From CAVYTF01 sp963771435 (lineage in GTDB: Bacteria; Bacteroidota; Bacteroidia; Chitinophagales; Chitinophagaceae), in contig CAVYTF010000030.1 of assembly GCA_963771435.1 (NCBI GenBank), positions 36,284-100,283 on the forward strand: DNA of 64,000 bases, written 5' to 3'. Positions 8,908 through 17,351 of this stretch are shown one piece after another. The translations under genes were made by a program, and so were the position numbers. Within the stretch, counting starts at the first letter, position 1. Each line of letters opens with the position of its first letter. Below the pieces are notes generated by a model that was not told the DNA's origin, did not search any database, and was given only the letters and a program-made list of their open reading frames with translations.

Positions 8908-8915
8908 TAAATTTG
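8908..8915 (+). promoter_or_regulatory. Bacteroidota -7 box TAAATTTG for grpE
   Basis: Exact TAnnTTTG match, 28 nt before the grpE ATG, with TTTC at 8885-8888 about 19 nt upstream as a near match to the TTTG element. It lies between array B and the gene. Confidence 0.5.
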
Positions 8916-8943
8916 CCTATTATAATACTCAATAAAAATATCT

Positions 8944-9516
8944 ATGGAAGAAAAAGATTTTGAGCAAAATAACAATGCAGGAACTGCTGAAACGGCGGAT
9001 GGTTCAATAAATGCTGACGAAAATGCAGCAGGAACCAGTTATCTGAATGATCCTCTGGAAAATGAAAACGAAATTGAAAAACTCAAAGAAGACCTGCAGG
9101 AACAAAAAGACAAATACCTGCGTTTGATGGCGGAGTTTGATAACTATCGCCGTCGCACGGCAAAGGAAAATTTTGAACTGCGCCAAACAGCGGCTAAAGA
9201 TGTCATCATTTCTTTGCTTGATGTTTTGGACGATAGCGAACGTGCTGAAAAACAATTACAGGAGACGGGCGATATTAAAAAACAAAAGGAAGGAGTGCTG
9301 CTTGTATTTAATAAATTACGAAATACTTTGCAGCAAAAGGGCCTAAAAGCGATGGAAAGCTTGCACAATGATTTTGATGTAGAAAAACACGAAGCCATTA
9401 CTGAAATTGATGCACCCAAAGACAAACTGAAAGGAAAAGTGTTGGACGAAGTGCAGAAAGGGTATTATCTCAATGATAAATTAATACGCTTCGCAAAAGT
9501 GGTGGTGGGAAAATAA
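8944..9516 (+). CDS. grpE: Nucleotide exchange factor GrpE
   Basis: A 190-residue cytosolic co-chaperone that releases ADP from DnaK. It has an acidic, flexible N-terminus (residues 1-40), a long coiled coil (ENEIEKLKEDLQEQKDKYLR) and the characteristic LRLMAEFDNYRRRTAKE segment. The C-terminal beta domain contains HEAITEI and a closing GYYLNDKLIRFAKVVVGK. Length fits the family. It is 24 bp upstream of dnaJ, forming a chaperone operon. Transcription would start after array B, so the array may influence heat-shock gene expression. Confidence 0.96.
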   Translation: MEEKDFEQNNNAGTAETADGSINADENAAGTSYLNDPLENENEIEKLKEDLQEQKDKYLRLMAEFDNYRRRTAKENFELRQTAAKDVIISLLDVLDDSERAEKQLQETGDIKKQKEGVLLVFNKLRNTLQQKGLKAMESLHNDFDVEKHEAITEIDAPKDKLKGKVLDEVQKGYYLNDKLIRFAKVVVGK

Positions 9517-9540
9517 TTAATACAGGGCTTAAATTTAATT

Positions 9541-10692
9541 ATGGCTAAAAGAGATTATTACGAGATATTGGGTGTAAGCAAATCCTCATCTGCCGACGAG
9601 ATAAAAAAAGCATACCGCAAAACTGCCATGCAGTTCCATCCCGATCGCAACCCGGGCGACAAAGCTTCAGAAGAAAAATTTAAAGAAGCCGCTGAGGCCT
9701 ATGAAGTGTTGAGTGATGACGATAAAAAGGCTAAATATGACCGTTATGGCCACCAAGCTTTTGCGTCGGGCAGTTCAGGATTTCACAATACAAATGCGCA
9801 GGATATATTTAGCCATTTTGGAGACATTTTTGGAGACGATAGTGTTTTTGGAAACTTTTTTGGCGGCAGCAGAGGAGGAGGAACTTCGCGTGGGGGTGGT
9901 ACGCGTGGAAGCAACCTGCGGATAAAACTGAAATTGAACTTTGAGGAAATGTCAAAAGGCGTTACCAAAAACATCAAAGTAAAAAAATATGTTCCCTGCA
10001 ATGTTTGTAACGGAACAGGCGCAAAAGATAGAAGCAGTATTCAAACATGCAAAACCTGCGGCGGCAGTGGCCAGGTTAGAAAAGTGACGAATACCTTTCT
10101 TGGGCAAATGCAAACAGTGACCACCTGCCCAGCCTGCAATGGCGAAGGTTCAACTGTTACGGCCAAATGCGGCAATTGCAAGGGCGAAGGAAGAATGTAT
10201 GGCGAAGAAACTGTGAATGTAGATATTCCTGCAGGTGTTCAGGAAGGGATGCAGTTGAGTTTAAGTGGCAAAGGCAATGCAGGAGAACGAGGCGGTGCTC
10301 CCGGAGACTTGCTTATTTTAATTGAGGAAGAAGCACATAAAGACCTACATCGGGATGGGCTGAATGTTGCTTATGAATTGCATCTTTCCTTTAGCGACGC
10401 AGCTTTTGGAACACAGGTGGAAGTGCCCACCATTGACGGCAAAGCAAAAATAAAAGTGCCGCCGGGAACGCAAAGTGGCAAGGTGTTTCGCCTGAAAGGC
10501 AAAGGCTTTCCTGAAGTAAATGGCTACCAGCGCGGTGATCAGTTAATATATGTGAGCATTTGGACTCCTCAAAACTTAACTTCGGAAGAGAAAACTATGC
10601 TTGAAAAGCTTGGCAATAGCCCCAACTTCAAACCGCAGCAGTTAAAAAGCGAAAAAAACTTTTTTGAAAAGGTGAAAGAAGTATTCTCATAG
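9541..10692 (+). CDS. dnaJ: Chaperone protein DnaJ (Hsp40, type I)
   Basis: A 383-residue type I DnaJ that delivers substrates to DnaK and stimulates its ATPase. It has the J-domain (KRDYYEILGVSKSSS, with HPD in FHPDRNPGD), a Gly/Phe-rich linker (about 78-125), and four zinc-binding repeats: CNVCNGTG, CKTCGGSG, CPACNGEG and CGNCKGEG. The C-terminal substrate domains end with GQRxGDQLIY-type sequence (YQRGDQLIYVSIW). Complete and intact. It follows grpE by 24 bp and precedes murB by 11 bp. Confidence 0.97.
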   Translation: MAKRDYYEILGVSKSSSADEIKKAYRKTAMQFHPDRNPGDKASEEKFKEAAEAYEVLSDDDKKAKYDRYGHQAFASGSSGFHNTNAQDIFSHFGDIFGDDSVFGNFFGGSRGGGTSRGGGTRGSNLRIKLKLNFEEMSKGVTKNIKVKKYVPCNVCNGTGAKDRSSIQTCKTCGGSGQVRKVTNTFLGQMQTVTTCPACNGEGSTVTAKCGNCKGEGRMYGEETVNVDIPAGVQEGMQLSLSGKGNAGERGGAPGDLLILIEEEAHKDLHRDGLNVAYELHLSFSDAAFGTQVEVPTIDGKAKIKVPPGTQSGKVFRLKGKGFPEVNGYQRGDQLIYVSIWTPQNLTSEEKTMLEKLGNSPNFKPQQLKSEKNFFEKVKEVFS

Positions 10693-10703
10693 TATTTTGC
10701 AGG

Positions 10704-11741
10704 ATGCTTATTCAGCAAAATATTTCATTAAGATCCTTCAATACTTTCGGCATTGATGCCAATGCAAAATATTTCGCAGCTTTTTCTTCTTGCGATGAAT
10801 TAGAAAATCTGCTGCATCAGGTTTCTTCCCTGTCATCTGTCAACCAACATCTGTCAACTTTTCTTCTGGGTGGCGGTAGCAATATTTTATTCACCCAAAA
10901 CTTCAACGGGCTTGTTTTAAAAAATGAGATCAGGGGAATTGGGCTTGTAAGGGAGGATACTGACTTCTTCTATGTAAAAGCCGCGGCCGGTGAGCAATGG
11001 TACAGCTTTGTGATGCACTGCATCGAAAATAATTATGCGGGAATAGAAAACCTGAGCCTTATTCCCGGCTGTGTTGGTGCGGCTCCTATGCAGAATATCG
11101 GCGCTTATGGTGTGGAAATAAAAGATGTGTTTGAAGAACTGGAAGCCTTTCGTATACGCGATAAAACAATAGTAAAATTTAACCTCAGCGACTGCGCATT
11201 TGGCTACCGCGAAAGCGTTTTTAAAAGAAAATATAAAGGGGAGTTTGTTATCCTGAATGTAACTTTCCGTCTTAGAAAGAAACCCATGTTCAATACTTCT
11301 TACGGCGCTATTGAAGAAGAATTGGCAAAAACGAATGTTTCGGAATTATCCATCCGCGCAATTTCGCAGGCGGTTATCAATATCCGTAGCAGCAAACTAC
11401 CCGACCCAAAACTCATCGGCAATGCCGGAAGCTTTTTTAAAAATCCAACTATCTCCACTGAACAATTGCAGGAACTCCAACAAACTTATCCCGCCATTCC
11501 AAATTATCCCGCAGATAATAATGCTCAAAACAGAAAAATTGCTGCGGGCTGGCTTATCGAACAATGCGGTTGGAAAGGTTTCCGTGAAGGCGATGCGGGA
11601 TGCCATGCAAAACAGGCATTGGTCTTAGTAAATTACGGTAATGCCACCGGCGCAGAAATTCTTTCATTAAGCCAAAAAATAATTGGCAGTGTAAATATCA
11701 AATTCGGGATCGATCTGGAAAGAGAAGTGAATATTGTCTAA
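10704..11741 (+). CDS. murB: UDP-N-acetylenolpyruvoylglucosamine reductase (MurB, type I)
   Basis: A 345-residue FAD enzyme that makes UDP-MurNAc for peptidoglycan. Visible motifs are SLRSFNTFGIDANAKYF, the FAD-binding LLGGGSNIL, LSLIPGCVGAAPMQNIGAYG, FGYRESVFK, and the C-terminal GNAGSFFKNP with the catalytic serine, followed by the type I WLIEQCGWKG loop. The linker before LGGGSN (SSLSSVNQHLST, residues about 44-55) is encoded by a heptamer repeat also seen in intergenic DNA at 27217, which looks like a repeat captured in frame. Eleven bp after dnaJ, so probably cotranscribed. Confidence 0.95.
   Translation: MLIQQNISLRSFNTFGIDANAKYFAAFSSCDELENLLHQVSSLSSVNQHLSTFLLGGGSNILFTQNFNGLVLKNEIRGIGLVREDTDFFYVKAAAGEQWYSFVMHCIENNYAGIENLSLIPGCVGAAPMQNIGAYGVEIKDVFEELEAFRIRDKTIVKFNLSDCAFGYRESVFKRKYKGEFVILNVTFRLRKKPMFNTSYGAIEEELAKTNVSELSIRAISQAVINIRSSKLPDPKLIGNAGSFFKNPTISTEQLQELQQTYPAIPNYPADNNAQNRKIAAGWLIEQCGWKGFREGDAGCHAKQALVLVNYGNATGAEILSLSQKIIGSVNIKFGIDLEREVNIV
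10831..10858. repeat. Heptamer repeat inside murB
   Basis: CATCTGTCAAC occurs at 10834-10844 and 10848-10858, 14 nt apart, with an extra CTGTCAT word just before. The reverse complement of the same 11-mer is at 27217-27227 after the LRR gene. In murB it encodes the linker ahead of the FAD loop. Confidence 0.75.
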
Positions 11742-11762
11742 GAAAGTATTTGTGAAAGATCA

Positions 11763-12215
11763 TTACGCCACGCCATTAAACCCAAAAAGTATAAATTTCA
11801 ATTGCTTTAAATTTATTTCAGCCTGAAAAAAACATTCTCCTCCGTCAGAAACCATTATAAATTTTTTTTGCCAATTATCAAACTGTCTGCAAAATCCATT
11901 TATAAATATAACCTTTTCTCCGCTTTTATTAATAGCTGGAATAAGTTGCATTTTATATTTCTCAAATGCCACCCTTGTTGTCTCTTCTTTCAACTTTTTC
12001 CTTAACATTTTCAAAATAGTATCTATTTCTTCATGTGTTAATGAACTGGCTTGATAAGTACTATCAAAGACTTTTGATTTTAATTCTTTTAGAATAACAA
12101 AAGATGGTGTCGTGTCTTTAACTTGATCCTTATACCCATACGGCAAAGGAATGCTTGGATTTTGCCCAAAGGAAATAATAGGAAACAATGCTAACACGAT
12201 CATGAGTTTCATCAT
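11763..12215 (-). CDS. Small secreted protein of unknown function
   Basis: A 150-residue protein starting MMKLMIVLALFPIISFGQ, a clear signal peptide with cleavage near residue 18. The mature part is mixed alpha/beta with a helix-rich middle (LTHEEIDTILKMLRKKLKEE) and a strand-rich end (KVIFINGFCRQ, FIMVSDGGECFFQAEINL). I do not recognise the family. It converges on murB (21 bp gap) and is 39 bp after the next minus-strand gene. Codon use and leader look like a real gene. Confidence 0.6.
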   Translation of the reverse strand: MMKLMIVLALFPIISFGQNPSIPLPYGYKDQVKDTTPSFVILKELKSKVFDSTYQASSLTHEEIDTILKMLRKKLKEETTRVAFEKYKMQLIPAINKSGEKVIFINGFCRQFDNWQKKFIMVSDGGECFFQAEINLKQLKFILFGFNGVA

Positions 12216-12254
12216 CGTTACATTTTAATTTCAAAAGTAACTATAAAAATCCTC

Positions 12255-12953
12255 TCACACATTCCCATACACCGAAACCATCACCACATTGCTCCAACTG
12301 CCGGCCTGCTGGTTCTCATATATATAAATAACCCGGTATTTCCATGAAACAACCACGCCGCCGGCGGGCAGCGCAGCCTGATCCAACCACGCGGGGTGTA
12401 GGCTCACGCCGGCAAATTGATAGCCGTTGCCGTCATTTCTATCTTTCCATATTTCAAAACCCTCATATTTGCCTTTTTTGCAGCGCAGCAGTGGGTGGCC
12501 GCCTTGCGCAAGCTTCACTTTAAGCACGGGATTGCCTGCCTGCGGATCAAAATTTGTTTCGGATTTAATAATGCCAAGCCCCTTACCGATGTTCTCCGTA
12601 AAATTGCCGCTGCGCACGCAGTCCTGTATCAAACTTGCAAACTGCGCCTGCGCGTTGGCGCTTGTCACAGGCGGCGGCGCGGTTGCGAAAACCGGCGGCA
12701 AAGGCACAGCGCCCAATATTTTTTTGCCGTCGCCACGCCGCAGCATTTTTTTATACTGAACGTAGTTGCGCGCATAATTGCGGGCTGTTTTGTGTGCATC
12801 AGCAACAAACTTTACAAGTTCATTTGTTGCCTGCAGCTTAGTTATTTTGTCGGGGTCAAGGCCAAACTGAACGGCAAAACTGCCCACTTTGCCACAAAAA
12901 AAGTCTAGCTGTTTATTAAAGGCAATGTCCGAAACTTCAATGTAAGTTTTCAT
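12255..12953 (-). CDS. Uncharacterised two-part protein with Fn3-like C-terminus (array-linked family)
   Basis: A 232-residue cytosolic-looking protein. The N-terminal half is helical (KITKLQATNELVKFVADAHKTA, then RNYARNYVQYKKMLR), the middle is a proline-rich linker (PPVFATAPPPVT), and the C-terminal 90 residues are a beta domain with KLAQGGHPLLRC, FEIWKDRNDGNGYQFAG and VVVSWKYRVIYI. The C-terminal domain is clearly homologous to that of the gene at 40056 (GGHP, IYKD, LPAxG, WKYKxxY, GxWxxVVxxxVxGN line up). No enzyme motif is seen. Array C begins 57 nt upstream of its start codon, as array F does for the paralogue. Confidence 0.7.
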   Translation of the reverse strand: MKTYIEVSDIAFNKQLDFFCGKVGSFAVQFGLDPDKITKLQATNELVKFVADAHKTARNYARNYVQYKKMLRRGDGKKILGAVPLPPVFATAPPPVTSANAQAQFASLIQDCVRSGNFTENIGKGLGIIKSETNFDPQAGNPVLKVKLAQGGHPLLRCKKGKYEGFEIWKDRNDGNGYQFAGVSLHPAWLDQAALPAGGVVVSWKYRVIYIYENQQAGSWSNVVMVSVYGNV

Positions 12954-13010
12954 TTAAAAAGGATGATTTTTATTGCCAAAATAAGGGCTTCCAGCGCTTT
13001 CGTTTCAATT

Positions 13011-13199
13011 ATTATTGTGCAAAATAATGTTATTATTGTTAGTAATATTGATATTATTTAAAATAATATCAATATTACCATTTAAAATAATGATATTATT
13101 ATTATTAATAACAGTATTATTTTAAAAAATAATTGTATTATTAACAGTAATATTGATATTATCAACAATAATAACAATATTATCTCCAATAATAATGAT
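13011..13199. repeat. Array C: nine AT-only units at exact 21-nt pitch
   Basis: This stretch looks like random AT DNA but falls into register when cut every 21 nt: ATTAT/ATTAC begins at 13011, 13032, 13053, 13074, 13095, 13116, 13137, 13158 and 13179. Several units carry dyads such as ATTATTTAAAATAAT. Individual units differ widely while the pitch is kept. It lies 57 nt upstream of the minus-strand gene starting at 12953. Confidence 0.85.
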
Positions 13200-13277
13200 A
13201 ACCTGAAGCTGTTTAGGTATATAAGTTCAGAAATAAATAAGGGGAAAGGCAAGATAATAAGGATAGATCAGCAATTT

Positions 13278-13795
13278 TTAATAACCGCTATAACTCGAAA
13301 TTTCTTTTGCTAAATATTCTTGTGATAAGCTGAACCCAACCATATAAGCTGCTGTAATTATTTTATCATTCATCATAAATGGTTTAGCATTTTTTAGTTT
13401 ATTGGTTGTAATTTTCAAGTCATTGACGAATTCTTGTCTTTGAAAAGGTGGAATGAAAAAATAAAAACTATCCGTTTTAAGAACATCAAAGTAAAGCATG
13501 GTTTTAGCTGATTTGAGAACTAATGTGTTTTGATCTTTAATTGCCCATGAGCCAGAATCCATATAACTAAAATCCTCCTGCCCCAGAGTTCTTTTCTTAA
13601 ATGTCATGTTTGGATCAAGTCTATAATAATCACCAACGCCTATCTCCATTCTAAAAAACCCACCGACAACATCCTGAAATGATATGGGATCAATAACAGT
13701 TAAGCCAGCAATATTTTTATAAACAGATCTATCGCCTGTTTGCCCAAAAACAATTGCCGAAAAGGATAGAAAATTATGATAAAAAATAATTTCAT
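13278..13795 (-). CDS. Small secreted protein of unknown function, frameshifted in the signal peptide
   Basis: The main frame (13278-13649, 123 residues from an internal ATG) remains open upstream and encodes LSFSAIVFGQTGDRSVYKN, a signal-peptide end without a start. The missing start MKLFFIIIF lies at 13795 in another frame. Adding one base to the A-run at 13770-13773 (T-run on the coding strand) joins them into a protein of about 172 residues with a normal leader. The mature part has TLGQEDFSYMDSGSWAIKDQ and ISSYSGY and no recognised domain. It is either a sequence error or a recent null mutation. Confidence 0.6.
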
Positions 13796-13831
13796 GGCAT
13801 AAATGTATTTATAAAATGAAAGATGCTCACG

Positions 13832-13866
13832 TTTTCCTTTTTCCTTTTTAATTTTTACTTCTTACT
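13832..13866. repeat. Heptamer tract, five units
   Basis: Consecutive 7-nt words TTTTCCT, TTTTCCT, TTTTAAT, TTTTACT and TCTTACT run without interruption just upstream of the nucleoside phosphorylase gene. Confidence 0.7.
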
Positions 13867-13891
13867 TTGTCACCCTTTAGAAAAATAAAAT

Positions 13892-14716
13892 ATGGCATCC
13901 CAACTTTTGCAAAATTTACAGGAAACCGCAGCTTATATTAAGGAAATTTATCCCGAAAATATCACCGCAGCCATTGTGCTGGGCAGTGGGCTTGGCAATT
14001 TTGCTTCGCATATAAATATTGAAAAGGAAATTAGTTATGGGGAAATTCCTCATTTTCCTGTCAGCACCGTGAAGGGTCATAGCGGCAAGCTGCTTTTTGG
14101 CGAAGTGGGCGGCAAAAAGATAATGGCAATGGCAGGCCGTTTCCATTTTTATGAGGGCTACACGCCGCAGCAGGTTTCTTATCCCATCCGCGTGATGAAA
14201 ATGCTGGGCATAAACACGCTTTTTCTCTCCAACGCCGCCGGAAGTGTGAACCCCGGTTTCAAGGTTGGCGACCTGATGGTTATTACAGACCACATTAGTT
14301 TTTTTACAATCAACCCATTAATCGGGGAGAATGAAGATTCCCTCGGCACACGTTTCCCCGACATGAGCGAACCTTACAGCAAACGACTAGTTGCAAAAGC
14401 GAAGGCCATTGGAAAGAATTTGGGTTATGATTTAAAAGAAGGCGTTTACACCGCTGTTACCGGCCCCACTTTTGAAACCCGCGCAGAATATAGGCTGATA
14501 AAAGCAGTTGGCGGCGACGCTGTCGGCATGAGCACCGTTCAGGAAAACATTGTGGCTGTGCATGGCGGCATGGAGGTTTTTGCCGTAAGCGTCATCACCG
14601 ACCTTGGCATCCGCGAAGACGAAACACCCATCACCCATGAAGAGGTGCTCGCCGCCGCAAAAGAAGCAGAACCAAAGCTGGCGGGATTGTTTATTGAGAT
14701 GATCGCGGGTTTATAA
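13892..14716 (+). CDS. punA: Purine nucleoside phosphorylase (trimeric, PNP/MTAP family)
   Basis: A 274-residue enzyme that splits purine nucleosides with phosphate to a base and ribose 1-phosphate for salvage. Motifs are the phosphate-binding VLGSGLGNF, VKGHSGKL, AGRFHFYEGY (His85 region), LSNAAGSVNP and VTGPTFETRAEYR with base-binding Glu195, then GMSTVQENIVAVHGG. Where mammalian-type 6-oxopurine PNPs have Asn (Asn243 in human), this protein has Asp237 (SVITDLGI), which may shift base preference. Complete. It sits between two heptamer tracts. Confidence 0.93.
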   Translation: MASQLLQNLQETAAYIKEIYPENITAAIVLGSGLGNFASHINIEKEISYGEIPHFPVSTVKGHSGKLLFGEVGGKKIMAMAGRFHFYEGYTPQQVSYPIRVMKMLGINTLFLSNAAGSVNPGFKVGDLMVITDHISFFTINPLIGENEDSLGTRFPDMSEPYSKRLVAKAKAIGKNLGYDLKEGVYTAVTGPTFETRAEYRLIKAVGGDAVGMSTVQENIVAVHGGMEVFAVSVITDLGIREDETPITHEEVLAAAKEAEPKLAGLFIEMIAGL

Positions 14717-14737
14717 TTTTTACTTTTTACTTTTTCC
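14717..14737. repeat. Heptamer tract TTTTTAC x2, TTTTTCC
   Basis: Three contiguous 7-nt words directly after the stop codon of the phosphorylase gene. The T-rich plus strand could also help termination, but no hairpin is present. Confidence 0.65.
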
Positions 14738-14809
14738 TTCGTAGTAGGTTTATCTTTTCATTCACAGCTTTCGCTTTACTTTGCAGGCAGGCTGGTGCCG
14801 CACATTTCC

Positions 14810-16852
14810 ATGGTCATACTAAAGCATTTTATTTCCTTTTTCATAGCTCTGTTTCTTATAGCTTTTGCGGTTAATGCGCAGGTGTCTCCTGACATAACCA
14901 ATAAGATGACTTTTGACAGCCAGGGGAATATTATTAAAAAAGACAGCGCCAACAATAAACTGCAGCACCGCGACCCGTTGGCTGATTCTATCACTATTTC
15001 CTACCGCTATTTCGATTCTACCCGAAACAGGAAGCTGGATTCAAGCATCAACGATTTTTATACGCGTTTTCCTGTGCCTTATAACTATGCAGATCTTGGC
15101 AATTTTGGCACTGCGGCTCATTCGCTTTTCTTTGACCCCATCCTGAAGCCCGGCTGGGATGCCGGTTTTCATTCTTATGATATATATGATTATAAAGTTG
15201 AGGATTCTAAATTTTTTCAAAGCACCCGGCCTTATACCGAACTTGGCTATTTACTCGGCAGCAGCGGTGAACAAATGATCGATATCATCCACACCCAAAA
15301 GCGCAAAAAGAATTTTGATTTCACTTTTCAGTACCGTTTTATTAATTCCCCGGGCGTTTTTAAAAGCCAGTACACCAATACCAACAACATACGCTTTAAC
15401 GCCTCCTATCAAAGCACTAATAAACGTTATGGTTTTTATTTAATTTTTATTTCCAATAAAATACAATCCGGGGAAAATGGAGGTATAGATTCTGTTTCGC
15501 AGTTAACCAACCTTGGCACGGGCGCTTTGAGCAGCCCTTTCCAGGTGCCGACGCATTTAGGGGTGAACTCTTCTCCAAGCCGCAACTTCTTTGATACCTA
15601 TATCCCAACCGGCACTTTCTATAAGGAAAATACTTTTTTGTTAAGGCAGTACTATGATTTTGGGCAAAAAGATTCCATCGTTACAGATTCTGTTACCTAC
15701 AAACTGTTTTATCCAAGGCTGCGCCTGCAATATACTTTTACTTATAGCGCTTACACATACAGCTATGAGGATGACCAGGCAAACGATACAGATTATCTGA
15801 AATTTTATGACTATAGGGATGCCAACTACAGCTTTTATGATACCATTCGCCTGCAGGACAGGTGGCATGTATTTAATAACGAGTTCAGCATTATTTCTTA
15901 TCCTGAAAAAAATAACCAGAACCAGTATTTAAAATTAAGTGCGGCCATTCAATCACTGAGCGGCGCTTTTGATTATACCAATTATCCTATCATAAACGAA
16001 AAGAATATTTACACTTCCGCGGAATATAGAAACCGTACGCGCAACCAGAAGTGGGATGTGGAGGCGAATGGGCAGCTATATCTTACGGGTACTTATTTGG
16101 GGGATTATTCGGCATATATAAGCCTGAAAAGATTATTGAGCAAAAAGCTTGGCTCACTGCAAATAGGCTTCCAGGACGTAAACCGAACGCCGTCTTATAT
16201 TTTTGAGGCGCCTACATCTTTCCCCATCATCCCTGGCGGGAATTATAATAAGGAGAATATTGCAAAACTTTTTGCCGTAATAAATATCCCACAGCAGAAC
16301 CTGACGCTTTCAGGCAGTTATTATGTTGTCACCAACTATGTTTATTTTGACAGCTTCTACACCTCTCAGCAGGATGGTAATCTTTTCAATGTTTTGCACC
16401 TGGAAGCGGATAAGAAAATTAAAGTAAGCAAGTATTTTAATTATTATGCTGAGGCGCATCTTCAGCAAACAACGCCTAATGCACCCATAAACCTGCCGTT
16501 CTTTTTTATCCGCAACCGTATAGCTTTTGAAGGCAATTTTTACCACAATCTTTTTTTATCAACAGGCTTTGAGGTCACTTATTATTCTCCTTATCATGCG
16601 GACGGTTATTCTCCGCTAACTGGTCAGTTCTTTTATCAGAATACTACCACTATCAGCAATCGCCCGACCGTTAATTATTTTGTTGATTTTCGTATTAAAA
16701 GCTTTAAGGCCTTCGTGCGGGCAGAAAATCTAAACTCGTTTAATTATAATGGAGGTTCATTCGGCTTTACCAGTTATAATTACTCCGCGCCGAATTATCC
16801 TGTACATGCTTTTTGGCTGCGTTTTGGTTTCTGGTGGAGCTTTGTAAATTGA
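14810..16852 (+). CDS. Putative porin, outer-membrane beta-barrel (Bacteroidota family)
   Basis: About 680 residues. The ATG at 14810 (MVILKHFISFFIALFLIAFA) gives a clean signal peptide ending VNAQ and is preferred to the in-frame GTG at 14795. The mature chain has many alternating aromatic strands (KRYGFYLIFISNK, LRLQYTFTYSAYTYSYEDDQ, LFLSTGFEVTYYSPYHADGY) and ends in a strand with terminal aromatics (FWLRFGFWWSFVN), typical of outer-membrane barrels. The GDLGNFGTA/GWDAGFHSYD-like N-terminus matches the Bacteroidota putative porin family. Substrate unknown. It is 19 bp before the thioredoxin-like gene and may be cotranscribed. Confidence 0.85.
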   Translation: MVILKHFISFFIALFLIAFAVNAQVSPDITNKMTFDSQGNIIKKDSANNKLQHRDPLADSITISYRYFDSTRNRKLDSSINDFYTRFPVPYNYADLGNFGTAAHSLFFDPILKPGWDAGFHSYDIYDYKVEDSKFFQSTRPYTELGYLLGSSGEQMIDIIHTQKRKKNFDFTFQYRFINSPGVFKSQYTNTNNIRFNASYQSTNKRYGFYLIFISNKIQSGENGGIDSVSQLTNLGTGALSSPFQVPTHLGVNSSPSRNFFDTYIPTGTFYKENTFLLRQYYDFGQKDSIVTDSVTYKLFYPRLRLQYTFTYSAYTYSYEDDQANDTDYLKFYDYRDANYSFYDTIRLQDRWHVFNNEFSIISYPEKNNQNQYLKLSAAIQSLSGAFDYTNYPIINEKNIYTSAEYRNRTRNQKWDVEANGQLYLTGTYLGDYSAYISLKRLLSKKLGSLQIGFQDVNRTPSYIFEAPTSFPIIPGGNYNKENIAKLFAVINIPQQNLTLSGSYYVVTNYVYFDSFYTSQQDGNLFNVLHLEADKKIKVSKYFNYYAEAHLQQTTPNAPINLPFFFIRNRIAFEGNFYHNLFLSTGFEVTYYSPYHADGYSPLTGQFFYQNTTTISNRPTVNYFVDFRIKSFKAFVRAENLNSFNYNGGSFGFTSYNYSAPNYPVHAFWLRFGFWWSFVN

Positions 16853-16871
16853 GAAACAGTAAAAATTCAAC

Positions 16872-17339
16872 ATGAAACGAACGATTTGTACAATAACCTT
16901 TCTATTGTTTTTCTCATCAATATTTCCCCAATACGCAAAAGGAAAAATTGCGCCTGAAATATTGTTGCCGGATGCTTCAGGAAAATCAATAGCTCTTTCT
17001 TCCTTAAAAGGGAAAGTAGTATTGATAGATTTTTGGGCGAGTTGGTGTGCGCCTTGCAGGATGAAAAACGAAGCGCTCCACAGTGTATATGATAAGTACA
17101 AATTAAAAGGGTTTGAGATTTACGGTGTATCGGTGGACTATGAAGCGAGCAATTGGCGGAATGCTGTGCAACAGGATGCCATAAACTGGCTACAGGTGAA
17201 TGATGCTTACGGCAGAGTATCGACGCAATGGGCTATACAATATATTCCGCAATCTTATCTGCTTGATAAAGATGGGCGCATGATCGCCATAAATCCGGAT
17301 GAAAAAAAGCTGGATAAGCTGCTGCAAAAAATGTTGTAA
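16872..17339 (+). CDS. Periplasmic TlpA-like thiol-disulfide oxidoreductase
   Basis: A 155-residue exported thioredoxin-fold protein. The signal peptide is MKRTICTITFLLFFSSIFPQ; the active site is WASWCAPCRMKNE with Cys59 and Cys62; the cis-proline region is QYIPQSYLLDKDG. SLKGKVVLIDFWASWC and FEIYGVSVD are typical of the AhpC/TSA-Redoxin branch of TlpA-like proteins. It likely reduces or maintains periplasmic cysteines. The downstream gene, 12 bp away, encodes a Met-rich protein, so a role in metal (copper) handling is a reasonable inference but unproven. Confidence 0.88.
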   Translation: MKRTICTITFLLFFSSIFPQYAKGKIAPEILLPDASGKSIALSSLKGKVVLIDFWASWCAPCRMKNEALHSVYDKYKLKGFEIYGVSVDYEASNWRNAVQQDAINWLQVNDAYGRVSTQWAIQYIPQSYLLDKDGRMIAINPDEKKLDKLLQKML

Positions 17340-17351
17340 CAAACAAAAGCA

